Assembly (NCBI RefSeq): GCF_042684665.1
Contig: NZ_JBHULY010000033.1
Location: 1-41,747 of the forward strand
Reading direction: 5' to 3'
DNA: 41,747 nt
Source: Jejuia rubra
GTDB lineage: Bacteria > Bacteroidota > Bacteroidia > Flavobacteriales > Flavobacteriaceae
The notes beneath the pieces were generated by a model that searched no databases, had not been told where the DNA came from, and saw only the letters and a program-made list of their open reading frames with translations. Positions within the stretch are counted from its first letter, which is position 1; every line of letters starts with the position of its first letter. The translations under genes were made by a program, and so were the position numbers. Below, piece by piece: positions 8,348-16,616 of the stretch.

Positions 8348-9964
8348 TTACCCTTTTAAACTATACTTTTTGCTCAATCTTTCAGGCATTGCAGAAGGCG
8401 AATACATAACACCTGTGCCACGGTCTCCTTGTGGCTTATAATGTGGGTTGCCTTCAGTGCTTTCTCGTTTATACTCAGATTCTCCGCTCTCTGTCATCCA
8501 CCAATTAAGCCATTTTTTTTCCAATTCTAATACTTTGTCTTTATGAATGTTAGACAGATCATTAGTTTCTAAAGGGTCTTTTATGGTGTTATATAGTTCC
8601 CAACCCTTGCCATCAACTTCAATTAAACTCCATTCAGAAGTGCGAATTGCGCGATTATCCATAAACTGAAAGTACATTGGAGCCTCTCGTTTCCATGCTT
8701 TTCCTTTTAACAAAGGCAGAAAAGACCGACCTGAAAATGTGGTGGCTTCCGATACTGAAGATGCTTTTACTACTTCTAAAAATGTTGGTATAAAATCTAC
8801 TACGTTTATCGCTTGACTGTTTATCGTATTTGGTTTCATAATAGATGCTGGCCACCTAACAATTGCTCCAGTTTTTACACCTCCTGAGTGTTGGCTTATT
8901 TTATAAAGTCTTAAAGGGCTAACACTTGCATAAGCCCAACCTGTACCCAGTTGATAGTTGGAACCTACATCCCCGGGCAAAAGATCTTTTTTTAGTAGAA
9001 CTTCATCAAGCACCGAAAAAGAATCCGCACCATTATCACTTAAAAACAGTATTAACGTGTTTTTATCTTGATTGGTGACCTTTAAAGCATCCATTAATTG
9101 CCCAATACCTTTATCCATACGTTCTACCATAGCGGCATAAACAGACATTCTTAAATCCTCTAAATCTTTTTGAGCATCTGTTAAAGTGCTCCAATCTGGT
9201 AAGTTTTGAGGATACTCAGGAAGAGCAACATCATCTGGTATAAGCCCCAAAGCTTTTTGTTTTTCAATACGCTGTTTTCTCACAGATGGCCAACCTTTTA
9301 AATAAGAACCACGATATTTCATAATATCTTCCTTCGGTGCTTGCAATGGGTTGTGGGGAGATTGATAACTTAAAAACAAAAAGAAAGGTGCTTTATTTTG
9401 TGCATTGTCAGATTTCACAAATTCAACTGCAGTTTCAGAAAATGCATCTGTAGAATAAAAATCGTTACCAAAGTCTCCATACTTTTCTTCATTAATCCTA
9501 TAATCTCTACCGCCTTCAAAATAAGAAGAAAAACCTCCTAAAAACCCGAAGAAGTAATCAAATCCTTTTTCATTAGGTGTACCATCTAAATGCCATTTTC
9601 CAATTAAACCTGTTCTATAGCCTTCTTTCTTTAGTTCTTGAGCAATATTAGGACCGTTTTGAGCACCAAAACCTGCTCTTGGCCACCATTTACCAGTTAG
9701 CATTGCACTTCTTGAAGCTACACACATACCTGCATTAAAAACATTAGGAAGACGAATGCCTTCATTAGCTAACTTATCAAGAGAGGGCGTATTTATTTCT
9801 CCGCCATAACAGCCTAAATCGCTATATCCTAAATCGTCTGCCATAATTACAATAATGTTTGGCGACTCTGTTTCCTTTGACGCTTCAGTTTTACAGCTTA
9901 CCGCAATACAAATGGCAAAAAAGAATAGAATATATCTAATACTAAAAAGGTGATTTTTTTTCAT
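8348..9964 (-). CDS. Type I (formylglycine-dependent) sulfatase, lipoprotein
   Basis: Hydrolyses a sulfate ester on a carbohydrate. The precursor has a lipobox (IAVSC, Cys24), so it is anchored in the cell envelope. The alkaline-phosphatase-like fold starts with NIIVIMADDLGYSD, with Asp43/Asp44 as metal ligands. The maturation motif CVASRSAMLTG starts at Cys81, which the formylglycine-generating machinery converts to the catalytic residue. Further family motifs are GKWHLDG and LFLSDNGAD. Length of 538 residues is typical. It is the last gene of a three-gene minus-strand operon, 29 bases after the second sulfatase, and both follow the DUF5722 gene. The exact sulfatase subfamily and the position of the sulfate removed cannot be told by eye. 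Confidence 0.92.
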   Translation of the reverse strand: MKKNHLFSIRYILFFFAICIAVSCKTEASKETESPNIIVIMADDLGYSDLGCYGGEINTPSLDKLANEGIRLPNVFNAGMCVASRSAMLTGKWWPRAGFGAQNGPNIAQELKKEGYRTGLIGKWHLDGTPNEKGFDYFFGFLGGFSSYFEGGRDYRINEEKYGDFGNDFYSTDAFSETAVEFVKSDNAQNKAPFFLFLSYQSPHNPLQAPKEDIMKYRGSYLKGWPSVRKQRIEKQKALGLIPDDVALPEYPQNLPDWSTLTDAQKDLEDLRMSVYAAMVERMDKGIGQLMDALKVTNQDKNTLILFLSDNGADSFSVLDEVLLKKDLLPGDVGSNYQLGTGWAYASVSPLRLYKISQHSGGVKTGAIVRWPASIMKPNTINSQAINVVDFIPTFLEVVKASSVSEATTFSGRSFLPLLKGKAWKREAPMYFQFMDNRAIRTSEWSLIEVDGKGWELYNTIKDPLETNDLSNIHKDKVLELEKKWLNWWMTESGESEYKRESTEGNPHYKPQGDRGTGVMYSPSAMPERLSKKYSLKG

Positions 9965-9993
9965 TTATAATGTTGTTTGAGAAAATATTAGAA

Positions 9994-11697
9994 CTAGATA
10001 TTTCCTTTAAATGAGGAAAACATATCTACAAATGGGGTAGCTCTAACTTCTTTTTTGGGGTTATAATTTTCATTAACCATTGGCCAATAACGCTTATCTA
10101 CATTCAGTTTTAACCAACTCATTAACTTGTTAAACATTTTATCTTTAAGTTCTGGGTTTGCTGTTATTAAGTTATTTTTCTCATACGGGTCTTTCTCTAT
10201 ATTGTATAGATGCAACCTTCCATACCAATCGAAAATAAGTTTATAATCTCCGTCTCTAATTGCAGAATGTGGCGTAAGTGCAAAAGGTTCAAAAGGGCTA
10301 TTGTAAATTACATTAAAAGGATAGTGCCAATAGTGTGTTGTTTTGGTGTAACTGTTTTTTTCATTTTTAATATCCGAAAGTACTGGCATTAGACTTTCGC
10401 CATCAAGATTGTTTTTAGCTACAATATCTTTAGTATCATATCCAGCCGCATCTAATAAAGAGGGGTAAATATCTGTACAATCTACTGGTACATCTACCCA
10501 CTTTCCTTCTTGCACTTTACCTTTCCATTTAAAAATCAAGGGGACTCTAATTCCGCCTTCAGTCACACAGGCTTTACCTCCTAAAAAAGGGTCGTTATTA
10601 GTCCCTTTATTGTTCGGGGTAACTTCGGCATCAATACCTCCGTTATCAGACATGAATACAACAAGTGTATTGTCTTCAATATTAAGTTCTTTTAGTTTAT
10701 CTAAAATATCTCCAACGGAGCGGTCTAAACTCTTAATCATTGAAGCATAAACTGGGTCGCCATGCCCATTCCATCCTTTATTTTCTTTGTTTTCAAAATG
10801 CGATATTTCGTCTGCTTTACCTTGATAAGGTGTATGTATAGCAAAATGAGAAAAGTATAGGAAAAAAGGTTTATCCTTGATTTTGGCTCTGTCTTCTATA
10901 AACTGCAATGCTTGTACAGTAAGGTCGTCCGTTAAATACTCTTCATTAGTTTCTTTTCCTGAGCCTCCTATTTCTAGAGCTTCTGGAGCAACTTTTGGAA
11001 ATGCTTTATTTGTTCTGTCATTCCATATTTTTCTCCAATTATAATACCTAGACCCTCCAGCATCAAACCAAGCTAAAGGCTCAAAACCTTGGTCTTTGGG
11101 TTGATAGCCTTTGGCTCCAAAGCCTCCAAGATGCCATTTTCCAATGAAGCCTGAATGATAATCTTTAAGGGCTTCGGCAATGGAAAGCTCATCTCTTCCT
11201 CCATCAAGTGCACTGCCTGTTGGAATGGCAGAATTAGAAATTCCGTTAGTAAGTGCTTGCTCAATTTTTATCGGGTCTTTGTGCTCAAAAACATCATGTA
11301 TGTAATAGCCTTTAGGAGCTTCTTCATTTTGATTATAATACGTTGCTCTTGGTGGCATTGCTGTAGTAAAACCCAGTCTCCCTGCATATTTACCTGTTAA
11401 TATACTTGCTCTTGTAGGCGAGCATAATTGATTTGCATAAGCCTGCGAAAAGGATGTGCCTTCACTTACCAATTTGTCTATGTTTGGTGTTTCATAAAAC
11501 ATTTCGTCTGGATGTGTGCCCGTAAATTTATTAGCATAAGCTTGACTATCCATAATTCCATAATCGTCGGCTAGTATAAAGACAATATTAGGGCGAGATG
11601 TATTTTTATCTTCTGTATTTTTCTTCTTTGCTTTCGTTTCGCATCCTGTAAATAGTAATGCAAAAAGACAAATACCACTTAGTTTTAAATATTTCAT
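9994..11697 (-). CDS. Type I (formylglycine-dependent) sulfatase, lipoprotein
   Basis: Second carbohydrate sulfatase of the operon. Signal peptide with lipobox FTGC (Cys19). The catalytic core begins NIVFILADDYGIMDSQAY, with the tandem Asp at about 44-45. The maturation motif is CSPTRASILTG with Cys92, a Thr variant of the usual C-x-P-S-R. GKWHLGG and VVFMSDNGG follow the family pattern. The C-terminal part (HYWHYPFNV, RDGDYKLIFDWYGRLHLYN) is that of polysaccharide-active sulfatases. It is clearly divergent from its neighbour, so the two probably remove sulfate from different positions or residues. It lies 25 bases downstream of the DUF5722 gene and 29 bases upstream of the other sulfatase, within one transcription unit. 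Confidence 0.92.
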   Translation of the reverse strand: MKYLKLSGICLFALLFTGCETKAKKKNTEDKNTSRPNIVFILADDYGIMDSQAYANKFTGTHPDEMFYETPNIDKLVSEGTSFSQAYANQLCSPTRASILTGKYAGRLGFTTAMPPRATYYNQNEEAPKGYYIHDVFEHKDPIKIEQALTNGISNSAIPTGSALDGGRDELSIAEALKDYHSGFIGKWHLGGFGAKGYQPKDQGFEPLAWFDAGGSRYYNWRKIWNDRTNKAFPKVAPEALEIGGSGKETNEEYLTDDLTVQALQFIEDRAKIKDKPFFLYFSHFAIHTPYQGKADEISHFENKENKGWNGHGDPVYASMIKSLDRSVGDILDKLKELNIEDNTLVVFMSDNGGIDAEVTPNNKGTNNDPFLGGKACVTEGGIRVPLIFKWKGKVQEGKWVDVPVDCTDIYPSLLDAAGYDTKDIVAKNNLDGESLMPVLSDIKNEKNSYTKTTHYWHYPFNVIYNSPFEPFALTPHSAIRDGDYKLIFDWYGRLHLYNIEKDPYEKNNLITANPELKDKMFNKLMSWLKLNVDKRYWPMVNENYNPKKEVRATPFVDMFSSFKGNI

Positions 11698-11722
11698 TGG
11701 TTATGGTGTAATTAGTGTCTGT

Positions 11723-13846
11723 TTAGTTTTGGTTTCGTGTTTCATTAATAGGACCTTTATAACGAATTTCATCCCAACTATTTATGCCTATCATTGTTTT
11801 GTATTGATCGTAAACTTTGTCTTCCATTTCTGTTCCGAAAGCTTGATATACCTTCCAAACAGGCTTAATACCTCCGGGGTTATCTTTATCATCAGGAAAA
11901 CGTCTTAGACCTATACGCAAGCCACCTTCATTCCTATTGTCTTGCCAATTATGATATTGAAACCCATCAATACCATCTAAATATTTGATTTTTTTCATGG
12001 CATAAGCCATGCCTGCCGCCTGTTCTTTCAAATCCTGCTCGCTATAGGTTGGGGAGTTAGTACCGTTTTCAGATAAATAAACCAGTCGCTTGGTTTTTCC
12101 TTTAAACAATACTTTTGGTTGCTTTACCCAAGCGTCCAATACTTCAATATTTTTAAATGTAATAAGTTGTGAGTCAAAACTAAAACTTACTTTTTCATCT
12201 AACCATGTCTTGGGTTCTCGTAAAGACTCTGGATAGGGATGATAGGCTATAGCCCATTCAAAATCGCCTTCTGTTTTTGAAAATTTCAATAAAAACTCCA
12301 ACAATTCTGTGGAACGATAAAAGTGTGGATTTGATGTCCAGTCCCAAAAATGCGTCAGAGTAATAAATACTTTTGAATTAGGGTTATATTTTCTAGCAAT
12401 ATTAAGAGACATCCGCATAGATTTATGATAAATATCCATAAATACTAGCGCTGTTTTTTCCCCGGCATTGGTCCATACCCAACCAGCATCTACTTCATTG
12501 TGAATAATCCAATGATGAATGCGCCCATATTTTTTGTCTGGTCTACTATACCTATTTGCTAAAAAATCAAGAATGGCAGAATAATATTGAACTCCTTTTG
12601 GGGTAGTTAAGTTAGGCATGCTATAAATCCCTGAAGGGTCGCAATCTGGATGCTCAAGTATAGCCCCTATGTTTTTATCAGGAGTTTTTGAAGCTTTATC
12701 TACAAGCAAAATAGCTGATACCTCAATATTTCTTTCTGAGGTACTTAAAAACGTATTATCAAGATTTTTAATTTGCTTTTTATTTACATAATAGGTGTTT
12801 CCCATATACTCAAAAGGCATGTTTTCAGGAGAGGGATTTGAGCGAAAAAATTTAGAAATCCAAATATTAACAGTTGCGCTGGTAATACCCAAGCTATCCA
12901 AATCTGTATATGGAGCTTCCCTATTAATACTGTAACCTCCCAACCCCTTTTTTGTAGCTGGTTTTATATACGGGTAATTATATTTTGGCACTATAGAATC
13001 TGCATAGCGTGCATGAGAAGCTACTTTGTATTTATCTTCTTTTTTTTCAACAATTATCCATTTTGAAAGTAGCCTATCTTGTTTATAACCGTGCTGTGTT
13101 TTAAAACGATTAAGAGTAATATTGAAGGTTTTATCCTTATGCTCAATAACTTCTAAAAAACTAAAATCTTTAAGCTCTGTTGCATCTTCATAAACACCTA
13201 CTTCTGCCAAATATAATTTTTTGTTACCCGATACTTTACCTTTTAGTCTAACAACATCATCAGTTACCAATACATTTGAAATTTGATTAGGAAAGTCTTT
13301 TTCTAAATATGTAACTAAATTACGCTCAAGTATAGCTTCTTGCTTCTTTTTGAGTGCTTTGTTTTTGGCAATTTCTAGTTCTCGTTTTGTTTGCTGTCTT
13401 AAAGCTAAATGCTTTAACTGTATATTTAGAGCAGGTGCTGGACCTAAACCTAATCTTAAATAATTTCCTTTTTTACCCCAAGTTTTTAATGCTTCAGACA
13501 AATCGACGCTAAACGTAACCCATCCTTCAGTGGAACCTATATCTCTGATTATTTTCGGCTTTAAGTCTTTGTTTTGAGGATAAAAATGAATTTCTAAAAA
13601 ATCTAATCCCGTAGGACAAAAATATTCAAATACTAAATGGTTGTTCTTCTTATCTAAATCTTCTTCCAAAGGGTTTAAAAAAAGATAAGGGTCTTTTCCT
13701 AAGGTTTTAACATCATATATATCGCCTTCTAAAACGCTTAATGCTATCTGATTATACACTTTAGTATTTACGCTCAAAGTAGTTTTAGAATCCTGAGCAA
13801 AAGATGCAATGGGATATAATAGAAGAAACAAAAAATACTTGTGCAT
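11723..13846 (-). CDS. Secreted DUF5722 protein, probable clan GH-A-like glycoside hydrolase
   Basis: I recognise the DUF5722 family from the segment HNEVDAGWVWTNAGE and the following NPNSKVFITLTHFWDW. Asn-Glu at the end of a predicted beta-strand (Glu451) and a later Glu in LVYLSENGTNS (Glu593) sit as the acid/base and nucleophile of retaining clan GH-A TIM-barrel hydrolases such as GH39 would. The assignment of activity is inference. The N-terminal third (about 20-190) looks like beta-sandwich modules. An upstream ATG at 13930 would add 28 residues, but the start at 13846 gives a clean signal peptide (MHKYFLFLLLYPIASFAQ) and leaves promoter motif site 3 outside the gene. It is first in an operon with two sulfatases, so it probably acts on the same sulfated glycan. 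Confidence 0.8.
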   Translation of the reverse strand: MHKYFLFLLLYPIASFAQDSKTTLSVNTKVYNQIALSVLEGDIYDVKTLGKDPYLFLNPLEEDLDKKNNHLVFEYFCPTGLDFLEIHFYPQNKDLKPKIIRDIGSTEGWVTFSVDLSEALKTWGKKGNYLRLGLGPAPALNIQLKHLALRQQTKRELEIAKNKALKKKQEAILERNLVTYLEKDFPNQISNVLVTDDVVRLKGKVSGNKKLYLAEVGVYEDATELKDFSFLEVIEHKDKTFNITLNRFKTQHGYKQDRLLSKWIIVEKKEDKYKVASHARYADSIVPKYNYPYIKPATKKGLGGYSINREAPYTDLDSLGITSATVNIWISKFFRSNPSPENMPFEYMGNTYYVNKKQIKNLDNTFLSTSERNIEVSAILLVDKASKTPDKNIGAILEHPDCDPSGIYSMPNLTTPKGVQYYSAILDFLANRYSRPDKKYGRIHHWIIHNEVDAGWVWTNAGEKTALVFMDIYHKSMRMSLNIARKYNPNSKVFITLTHFWDWTSNPHFYRSTELLEFLLKFSKTEGDFEWAIAYHPYPESLREPKTWLDEKVSFSFDSQLITFKNIEVLDAWVKQPKVLFKGKTKRLVYLSENGTNSPTYSEQDLKEQAAGMAYAMKKIKYLDGIDGFQYHNWQDNRNEGGLRIGLRRFPDDKDNPGGIKPVWKVYQAFGTEMEDKVYDQYKTMIGINSWDEIRYKGPINETRNQN

Positions 13847-13876
13847 AATAATATTCAGAAGGTAATTTATATCATA

Positions 13877-13916
13877 TAAAATTACGTTACCTATTCCAAA
13901 AAACCATCCTGCCGAA
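13877..13916 (-). promoter_or_regulatory. PUL promoter motif site 3 (upstream of DUF5722-sulfatase operon)
   Basis: On the minus strand CGGCAGGATG (13914 to 13905), preceded by TT as at susC, is followed after 20 bases by TAATTTTA (13884 to 13877). Transcription would start near 13872, about 26 bases before the ATG at 13846. The spacing equals that at the two plus-strand exact copies. Confidence 0.6.
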
Positions 13917-13935
13917 TATGGTCGCTCCACAGAAG

Positions 13936-13973
13936 GGGCATGATTGTTTTTTTAATCTTTATCGATAATTTAG
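13936..13973 (+). promoter_or_regulatory. PUL promoter motif site 4, degenerate (upstream of catabolic operon)
   Basis: GGGCATGATT (13936-13945) matches CGGCAGGATG at 7 of 10 positions. It is followed by G plus a T-tract, as at site 3, and after exactly 20 bases by TAATTTAG (13966-13973). It points rightward at the gene starting at 14046. The identical spacing is the main argument; the core itself is weaker than at the other three sites. Confidence 0.4.
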
Positions 13974-14045
13974 CTCTTCATAATTAGGATTGAATATCTA
14001 TAAAACTTCAAAACAAACTTATTAAAATACCATAAGTATTTATAA

Positions 14046-15713
14046 ATGAAATCTTTAATAAAACTATCACTTTTTATCTTATCAATGTATGTGGGAGCCC
14101 AAGGCATTGATAAATCTTTATACGCTTTTGATTTTAAGATGGATAGTTTAACCATTCCACAGAGAGCAGAACTTTTCGATAAACTTGGTTATAGCGGTAC
14201 TACTTTTATTGTAAAGAATGATAAACAAATAAAAAAACTGCAAGACTATTTAAAAACTGAAGCATTTTCTTCAGGAAAGTTGTCAATTCCCGTGGTTTAT
14301 TTTCCGTTTAATTCCTCTAATGATTCTGAAAAAGAAAACAAATTATGGCGTAAAGCATTAAGTGCATTGCCAAAAGGAACAGATTTATGGGTTATCATCT
14401 TGAAAAAGGATGCTACAAAGGAAAAGACTTTAGCGCTTTTGAAGAATATGACAACGGAAGCTCAAAAATCAAGCAGGAATATTGTTATCTATCCGCACGA
14501 TAATTGTTTTATAGAATCAGCTGAAGAAGCCATTCCTTATATTGAAGAATTGAATGCGCCAAACCTCTATCTAACATTACACCTGTGTCATGAATTAAGA
14601 GCAGGTAATGGAAACCGTTTATTGGATGTCGCAATAAAATCAGCTCCTTATTTAAAGTTTGCGTCCATTTCAGGTTCAAATATAACCATGTTTGATAATG
14701 ACAAAGGAAACTGGTCCGATGCCATAAAACCTTTGGGTAAAGGCGATTTTGATGTGTCAAAATTTATATCTGTGTTGCAAAAAATTAAGTTTCAAGGTAA
14801 AACCATGTTGCATACTTTTGGAATTGAAGAAGCTCCTAAAGAGCACTTGTCTCATTCTATTAAGAAATGGAACACTCTGGTTGATGCTACCTACGAAACT
14901 TTAAATAATAATCTAAATAACATTCTAGACAATCCAGAAAATGCGTATTGGGATAATGTTTCAAAAACCTGGTTTATTTCAAGTCTTGGAGGAGAAAAAG
15001 TAACGATTGAAAAAGATGGTTATGGATGGCTTACCCGCCTGGACGAAAACGGAAATGTAATATCAAACAGATGGGTTGAAGGTTTAGATGCGCCAACAGG
15101 AATGGCGTCCTATAAAAATCTATTGTATGTTGCAGATAGAGGTGTTTTAGTAGAAATAGACATTTCTAAAGGGGAAATTATTAGAAAAATAAATTTACCA
15201 AATTCTAAATTCGCAAATGATGTTGCGTCCACACCCAACGGAGATATTTATGTGTCAGATACATTTACAAATACCATTTACAAACTACCGAAAAACAAAA
15301 AAATAGAGATTTTTATTAAGGATGATGTGCTAGAGTGTCCAAATGGCTTATGGATAGATGGGCAACATTTAATAGTAGCTACTTGGGGCCCAATGACCAA
15401 TCGTGCAACTTTTGAAACCAGTAGAAAAGGCACGTTAATGCGAATTAATCTGAAAACAAAAGAAATAACACCAGTAGGCAAAGGCTTGCCTATAGCAAAT
15501 TTTGATGGCGTTATAAAGTATGGCAAGTTCTATTATGCAACAGATTGGACAGGAGGAAGGCTGTTAAAGATTAGTGAAGACGGAAATGTAGAAGAAGTGA
15601 TTTCTGGTTTTTCACAATTTGCCGACTTAGGCATCAATGCGGAAAAGGGAATAATCATGGTTCCTGAAATGAGTAAAAACCGATTTATTTTTTTCAATCT
15701 AAAATCTCTGTAA
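14046..15713 (+). CDS. Secreted fusion: sugar isomerase-like TIM barrel plus SMP-30/gluconolactonase-like propeller
   Basis: The first 19 residues form a signal peptide (SLFILSMYVGAQ), so the product is exported. Residues about 25-280 resemble the AP-endonuclease-2/xylose-isomerase TIM barrel (APNLYLTLHLCHELRAGNGN, then YLKFASISGSN). Residues about 290-555 resemble an SMP-30/gluconolactonase-type beta-propeller (GLDAPTGMASYKNLLYVADR, FANDVASTPNGDIYVSDT, LECPNGLWIDGQHLIVATWG). The propeller could open a sugar lactone or simply bind ligand. The TIM domain's role is unknown. It leads the operon with the SDR (70-base gap) and the FAH-family hydrolase. Its export is odd beside two cytoplasmic catabolic enzymes. 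The reverse-strand operon starts 199 bases away. Confidence 0.75.
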   Translation: MKSLIKLSLFILSMYVGAQGIDKSLYAFDFKMDSLTIPQRAELFDKLGYSGTTFIVKNDKQIKKLQDYLKTEAFSSGKLSIPVVYFPFNSSNDSEKENKLWRKALSALPKGTDLWVIILKKDATKEKTLALLKNMTTEAQKSSRNIVIYPHDNCFIESAEEAIPYIEELNAPNLYLTLHLCHELRAGNGNRLLDVAIKSAPYLKFASISGSNITMFDNDKGNWSDAIKPLGKGDFDVSKFISVLQKIKFQGKTMLHTFGIEEAPKEHLSHSIKKWNTLVDATYETLNNNLNNILDNPENAYWDNVSKTWFISSLGGEKVTIEKDGYGWLTRLDENGNVISNRWVEGLDAPTGMASYKNLLYVADRGVLVEIDISKGEIIRKINLPNSKFANDVASTPNGDIYVSDTFTNTIYKLPKNKKIEIFIKDDVLECPNGLWIDGQHLIVATWGPMTNRATFETSRKGTLMRINLKTKEITPVGKGLPIANFDGVIKYGKFYYATDWTGGRLLKISEDGNVEEVISGFSQFADLGINAEKGIIMVPEMSKNRFIFFNLKSL

Positions 15714-15783
15714 GCTCAAAAGACAATTTAAGTGCTTTTCTCAAATCAGCAATACCCTAAACACAATAGCTTCATAATAGAAA

Positions 15784-16563
15784 ATGAACATATTTAGTTT
15801 GAAAAATAAAAAAACTATTGTTACTGGAGGCAGTAGTGGCATTGGAAAGGCTATTAGTATCGTTTTAGCGAAACAAGGAGCCCTAGTTTATATTTTAGAT
15901 ATGGACGAAAAAGGTGCTACTGAGACCATCACAAGTATTCAAAAAAATGGAGGAAAGGCAGTTTTTAAGAAATGTGACATCTCTATTAAGAAAGAGGTTG
16001 ATGATGTGATTAATTCTGTCGCTGGTTCTGAAAAAAAGCTAGATATTATTATTAATAATGCGGGTATCGCCCATATAGGAAATCTAGAAAAAACATCAGC
16101 TGAAGATTTTGATAAGCTATTTTCTGTAAATGTAAAAGGTGTTTTTTATGCAATGAAATCTGCCATTCCATTTTTAAAAACTAATGGCGGTGTCATTATC
16201 AATATGGCTTCAATAGCCGCGTCCGTTGGAATAAGGGACAGGTTTGCCTACAGCATGACAAAAAGCGCTGTAGTGGGCATGACCCTTTCTGTTGCAAAAG
16301 ACTACTTAGACTATAATATACGCTGTAATTGTATTTCTCCGGGCAGAGTACATACACCATTTGTAAAAGGATTTTTAAAGAAAAACTACCCGGGCCAAGA
16401 AATGGCCATGTTTGAAAAATTATCAAAGTCACAGCCAATTGGTAGAATGGGACGACCAGAAGAAGTAGCAAACCTAGTGCTCTATCTATGTTCTGATGAA
16501 GCTTCATTTATTACGGGCAGTGATTACGCTATTGATGGAGGTTTTACCCGTTTAAATAATTGA
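15784..16563 (+). CDS. SDR-family dehydrogenase, probably 2-keto-3-deoxy-L-rhamnonate/L-fuconate 4-dehydrogenase
   Basis: Classical short-chain dehydrogenase of 259 residues. It has the cofactor loop TGGSSGIG near residue 16, NNAG, the catalytic Ser in NMASIAAS, YSMTK with Tyr and Lys, and the C-terminal GSDYAIDGGF. In the non-phosphorylative L-rhamnose or L-fucose pathway a close type of SDR oxidises the 2-keto-3-deoxy acid to the 2,4-diketo acid. The gene downstream encodes the hydrolase family that cleaves exactly that product, which is why I prefer this role. L-rhamnose 1-dehydrogenase is the main alternative. Cytoplasmic, in an operon with its two neighbours. Confidence 0.8.
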   Translation: MNIFSLKNKKTIVTGGSSGIGKAISIVLAKQGALVYILDMDEKGATETITSIQKNGGKAVFKKCDISIKKEVDDVINSVAGSEKKLDIIINNAGIAHIGNLEKTSAEDFDKLFSVNVKGVFYAMKSAIPFLKTNGGVIINMASIAASVGIRDRFAYSMTKSAVVGMTLSVAKDYLDYNIRCNCISPGRVHTPFVKGFLKKNYPGQEMAMFEKLSKSQPIGRMGRPEEVANLVLYLCSDEASFITGSDYAIDGGFTRLNN

Positions 16564-16616
16564 GAACTTAGCCTCGTATGGCAGATAAATAATCTACAAA
16601 TTTTAAAAATAAAATA

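Noticed and set aside
13847..13930. N-terminal extension of the DUF5722 gene to an ATG at 13930
   Set aside because: It would cover promoter motif site 3 and place a signal peptide 28 residues into the protein; the ATG at 13846 gives a normal signal peptide.
16579..16616. GGCAGAT before the FAH-family gene as a fifth PUL motif
   Set aside because: It diverges after GGCAGA and has no TAnTTT at the required distance; the gene is more simply the third in its operon.
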